Below, in pieces: positions 59,449-64,000 of a stretch of 64,000 nt of DNA. Every line of letters starts with the position of its first letter. Position 1 is the first letter of the stretch. Origin of the DNA: Hirsutella rhossiliensis (lineage: Eukaryota; Ascomycota; Sordariomycetes; Hypocreales; Ophiocordycipitaceae); contig NW_025408667.1 in the NCBI RefSeq assembly GCF_020360975.1, positions 5,580,001-5,644,000 on the forward strand, given 5' to 3'. A program made the position numbers and the translations under genes. The notes below the pieces were generated by a model. The model was not told the origin of the DNA. It made no database searches and saw nothing but the letters and a program-made list of their open reading frames with translations.

Positions 59449-62400
59449 GTAGTTCCTAGGTATTTTCCTCTAGTCTATATCCCTTCTACTTAATAAAGTA
59501 TTCTTATTACTAACCTTATTTTCTTATATCTAGTATTTATTCTACTTTATATTCTTAATTATCGTCGACTTTAATTTTTTCCTATAGTTTAGCGTTTTAT
59601 AGCGCTAGTTTTAATAATAAGATATAAAATATTAGGTATATTTATATTATTATTAGTAGCGAAAGTTTATAGTTAACTTTTAAAATAGTTTTCTTAACCT
59701 TAAATAGTCTAAGTTTCTTAAAATCTAATTTATTACTTAGTCGTTTTATTTTAATATTTCGTTATATAAGGTAGACTATATCTCCTTCTTAAAAGATTAG
59801 TCCTTATAATCTTTTCCGATTATAGTAAGTAGATATTCGTTCTCTAATAAATTAAAGTTCTTATTATATTCTTTATATAATTTTTATAGCTAATTTACTT
59901 ATAGTATCGCTCGTTTTACTTATAGTCCTTATTAAGTAACCTTAAATACTTCTAGGTTATATCTATAATTAACGTATACTAGTAAGAGCTTAGTTATTTC
60001 TATAACTAAGCTATTATAAGCTAGTTACGCTATTAGTAGCTATTTAACTTAATTGTTTTATTTATAGCTAATATAGTATCGTAAATATTATTTAAGCGTT
60101 TAGTTAAGTCGTTCTATTTATCTATCTATTTATAGGTAATAAGCTATACTAAGCTTATATTTTATCCCTAATTATACTATAAGAGCTTACTAAAACTTAG
60201 CTATAAACGTGCTTCTTTTATTAAAGATAATCTCGTTTAGTAGTCTATAATTACTAATAATAGTTTATAGGAATATATATACTAGCTCTTTTATATTACT
60301 TACTTCTTTATATAGTAAAAAGTATCTATACTTTATTAATCTATTAATAATAACGAATATACTATCGTACTTAACGTTAGTTATAGGTTCTTTTAATAGT
60401 AGTAGCTTTATAATATAGTCGAAAGCTATCGAATCCTATAGTTTCTCTAGTACTAGTAGCGGTTATAATTCTCTATATAGTTTATATCGTTTAGCTTTAC
60501 TTTATATATAAAGTTTATATTCTTTAATAACTTATTATACTACTTCTTTAAGCTATAAGAAGTTATATTATCGTTTAATCCGTTTTATTATTCTTTAGAT
60601 TCCTTAGTATCTATATATTAAATATTTATATATATCTTATATAACTTTATCTCGTAATTCTAGTAGTATTTAGATTTTATTTTTATATATTAAAACTTTT
60701 AAATATTCTATATTATATCTATTTAATACTTTATATTCTTTTATCTATTTTAGGATCTTTTAGTATATTAAGTTATTAGGTTATACTTTAAATATTATAT
60801 TTAGCTATCGTTGCCAGTAGTTCCCGTTTTTATTAATATCTAAGAGCTATCCTTTTACTATAGGTGCCCTTATATTATAGTTACTTCGTCGACTAAGGGT
60901 ATTAGCTCGACCGTTTTCTATTCCTTTTTTATAGATTATTTCGTAGTCGAATTCTAATAAATATTCGGCCTATTAGATCTATCGTCCGTTTAACTATTAT
61001 ATTATTATAAAGTATAAGATATTCTTATAATTTATATAGACCTTAACTTTATACTTACTTCCGAGAAGGTAGTATCGAAATTCCTTAAAAGCTTAAATAA
61101 TTATAAGGAATTCTTTATTATAGATAGGGTAATTAAGTTCTATGCTATATAGCTTTTTTAAATAAAATATAATCGGTTATAGTCTTCCTTTATTATCTTT
61201 TTATCCGATTTATACTCCTAGAGTAAAGTCTAATATATTAGTTTTAAGTTCGATTTATTATTTTAGATTAAAGGTAGTTAAGACTAGTTCTTATATAATC
61301 GTAGTTTTAATATATTCGAAAGCTTCGTTAGCTTTATTATCTTATATAAATTCTTTTTCCTTCTTTATTAAGTTATATAATAGTACTATAATCTTTCTAA
61401 AATCTTTAATAAATCGTTAGTAGTAATTTATAAATCCTAGGAAGCTTTATACGTCCTTAACGTTCTTTAGCGTTAGCTATTCTTTAACTAAGTTAATCTT
61501 ATCTTATTATATTTATATCTCTCTTAGTAAGATCGTATATCTAAGGAAGTCTACTTCTTATATATAGGACTTACTTTTCTTTAGTTTAACTAGTAACTTT
61601 ATATTCTAAAGTACGCGGAGTACCTTATAAACGTATTCCTTATATTCTTCTAAGGTATCTAAGAAGATTAAGATATTATCTAGGTATACTACTATAAAGA
61701 TATCTAAGTATTTATATAGGATATTATTAATTATCCGTTAAAAGGTAGCTAGTATATTTATAAGTCTAAATAGTATTACTAGATATTTAAATAGTCCGAA
61801 TTTTATTCTAAAGGCTATTATCTATTTATATCCCTTTTTTATACGTATTAAGTTATAAGCGCCTTTAAGGTTAAGGGCTATAAACTATTTTTTACTATAT
61901 AGTCGATCTTATAGTTCCGATATAAGCGGTAATAGTATTCGGTCCTTTATTATAATATCGTTTAAGCGTCTATAGTCGATAACTAGTCGTAGTTTACCGT
62001 TTTTCTTTAAAATAAATATAACTAGGTAGCCTACTTTAGATATTAACGTTCGTATATATCCCTTTTATAGATTCTGATTAAGGTAGTTATATAGCGTTTA
62101 TAGTTACTTTTCGTTTAGGTTATAGATCTTATAGAATATCGGCGTTATTCTATCCTTAAAATAAATTTTATAGTCTTATTAGCTATATTTAGGTAACCCT
62201 ATCTTAAGTTCTTCTTTAAAGAGTTTATTATATTTCCGGTATTCTTAAGGGATATTCTTTATTCTATCTTATATGCTTTATTCTTTCTTTTAAGAGCTAG
62301 TTTCTCTTAACTTAAGCTCTTTATTAATTTATTTAAGGTCATTCCTTAAAGTAGTAATAACTCTTTAAATCTTTATATTATATCCTTTATTCTATTTATA

Positions 62401-64000
62401 TTAGATACTAGGTTATATAGCCGTGTTAGTTAGTATATAGGTCTTATTAGTCGATTTTATTATATCCGCTAGTTCGGTTATTATTTTCGTTTATATTACT
62501 AAAGCCTATAATAATTTACTTAAACGGTTATCCCTTTTATCCTATTTAGTAGCTAAATTATTATAAAATTTTACTTTCTTTTAAATCTACTAGTCCTAGA
62601 AACTTATATCTTCGTTTTAATATAGCTAGCTAGTTTTCTAGTTAATTAGTAGGTTGCTCTCCTATAGCTATAGAAGCCCTAATATAAGGTTATATTCTTT
62701 AATATCTATAATATTAAAGGTAACTTATTTATCGTAGCCCTAGATATTAATATTAAGGTAATTAATCTCTATATTAATAATTCCGTTATTATAGTTAAAG
62801 GCCTTTCCTTCGATATTTATAAGTTTATATAGATCTATCTTATATCTCTATATAAGTCGGTAACGATTAACGACTTTAGGTAAAACGTAATTGCCTATCG
62901 CGCTATAATCTAAAAGTATATATATATAATATCCCGCGATTTAAATATCTAATACTATTTAGTTACTATAGCTTACCGTTGCTATATATAGGGTCCTTAG
63001 ATCTTATTATATCGTGCTAGTCTATAGCCCTTTTATAGATAGTATACCTCGTTTTTTACTTAGTCCTTATTTATTTTATTTAGGTATTCTTCTTCGATTT
63101 ATTATTAATATTATTTCTTTATATTTTTATCGCGTAGTATCGTATTAGGGCTTAAGAGATTAATTTCTTATAGCTAATTAAAGATTTCTTATTTCTCGAT
63201 ACTATATCGTTTATATTATACTACTTCGTAGTTAATTATATACTATGCTTTATAATTCTATTTATTTTTATATTAAAGATTAAGTTTTCGTTCTATATCT
63301 TTCTATTTTACGCGTAGTTTATCTACGTTAATTTTTCCTTAGTCGAATATAGCTTATAGCCTTTATACGTATTGCTAGTAATCTTTTAATATACTATTAT
63401 ATCGTTTATACTATACTTATGCTTTTTTATATTTATAAACTTTATAGTTTAGGTATATATATTTATTATAATCTTCTTTATTATATTTAACTTATTACGT
63501 AAGTCTTTAAAAGATTAATAGTTTAGATACCTTAAAGTAAGTAGCGTTATATTATTCCTTTATTTTAGCGTATTTATAGATTTTATATATCTTTAAAAGA
63601 TATCTTATTAATAAACCGTAATTATCGCGGCATTTAAGTAGCGTACTATAATTAGGTTCTAATAATATAACTTAGTCGTTTAGGTAGCGTTAATCGGTTT
63701 TCTAGTAGTCTAGTTCTATACTTAGGTAGGGTTTTAAAAGTACTTATCCTTTAAATCTAACCGGGAAGGCGTTATATCGTGCCTTTATTTAAAAGTATAT
63801 TATATAATCTAGGTAGACGTATAATATCTATAAAATATACTTATAGTACTTATAAGTAAGTAGTATTTATATATCGTCTTTAAATTCTCCTTATAGTTAC
63901 TATTCTTATTATAAAGTTATAAAGGTATTAACTATAGTAATAGCTATAGCGTAGTCTCCTTTATATAGTGCCGGTTAATATCGAATTAATATAGCTTATT
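59437..64000 (-). pseudogene. pol relic of A4 (chromodomain to gag boundary)
   Basis: Collinear with A1 17757-22320. Chromodomain about 59437-59555, integrase about 60160-60530, RT with YxDN near 61675-61690, protease near 62900-62950. Differences from A1 are overwhelmingly transitions to TA. The coding region continues past the window end. Confidence 0.85.

Larger units (their letters stand above)
58177..64000 (-). mobile_element. Ty3/gypsy chromovirus 'A4', runs off the right edge
   Basis: 3' LTR at the left, then antisense gene, chromodomain, integrase, RT, protease and the beginning of gag. Collinear with A1 16519 to about 22320. Moderately RIP-mutated. It begins where A3 gag breaks off, so it probably inserted into A3; the other end is outside the window. 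Confidence 0.88.

Noticed and set aside
1..64000. CRISPR array, bacterial operon or riboswitch
   Set aside because: No regularly spaced short repeats, Shine-Dalgarno-led ORFs or prokaryotic genes; the window is RIP-mutated fungal repeat DNA.

Overview
The window looks like a transposon graveyard from a filamentous ascomycete (Pezizomycotina). I see no intact host gene. Almost every reading frame is broken by TAA/TAG. CpA and TpG are nearly absent over long stretches (none in 29581-29700, for example) while CpG is kept and TpA is in excess. This is the signature of repeat-induced point mutation (RIP). Retroelement motifs still read through it: Trp and Gln codons have become stops, zinc-knuckle Cys and His have become Tyr, and the reverse-transcriptase YxDD has become YxDN. 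Several coordinates below are by-eye estimates, and I say so where they are.

Layout. 1-4560: LINE (Tad-like) on the minus strand, running off the left edge. 4668-11532: complete Ty3/gypsy chromovirus 'B' (+) with 198-bp LTRs and TSD attat. 11538-16518: related chromovirus 'C' (-), cut off in gag. 16519-24384: full-length chromovirus 'A1' (-) with two 486-bp LTRs, the least RIP-damaged element. 24385-25495: a GC-richer gag relic. 25496-26117: a fragment of family A. 26118-33876: chromovirus 'A2' (+), heavily mutated, carrying an unmutated GC-rich island. 33877-38337: a 5'-truncated Ty1/copia element. 38338-38811: unassigned. 38812-43826: two copies of a second copia family ('Copia-B'), one inverted and one direct. 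43827-58176: chromovirus 'A3' (-), split by a compound TRIM/Copia-B element (47230-53478, TSD cgtat) and by a nested solo-LTR insertion (57013-58070). 58177-64000: chromovirus 'A4' (-), running off the right edge.

The most interesting signal is an accessory gene that the chromoviruses carry between pol and the 3' LTR, on the strand opposite to gag-pol. In family A it encodes a Zn(II)2Cys6-type cluster followed by a coiled coil. The copy at 17007-17363 is still partly open, with three of its six cluster cysteines turned to Tyr. Across A1-A4 the pol next to it is the same apart from RIP transitions, but the antisense gene and the adjoining U3 half of the LTR come in at least three versions (A1 = A2, A3, A4). 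The two therefore seem to be exchanged together as a cassette. Families B and C carry a different antisense gene (Ala/Thr-rich, with an acidic or Asn-rich tail) at the same place.

A second notable structure is the compound element at 47230-53478. A 372-bp TRIM-like element (73-bp LTRs, half-tRNA(iMet) primer site) appears to have captured a one-LTR Copia-B unit exactly at the primer-binding site that both share.
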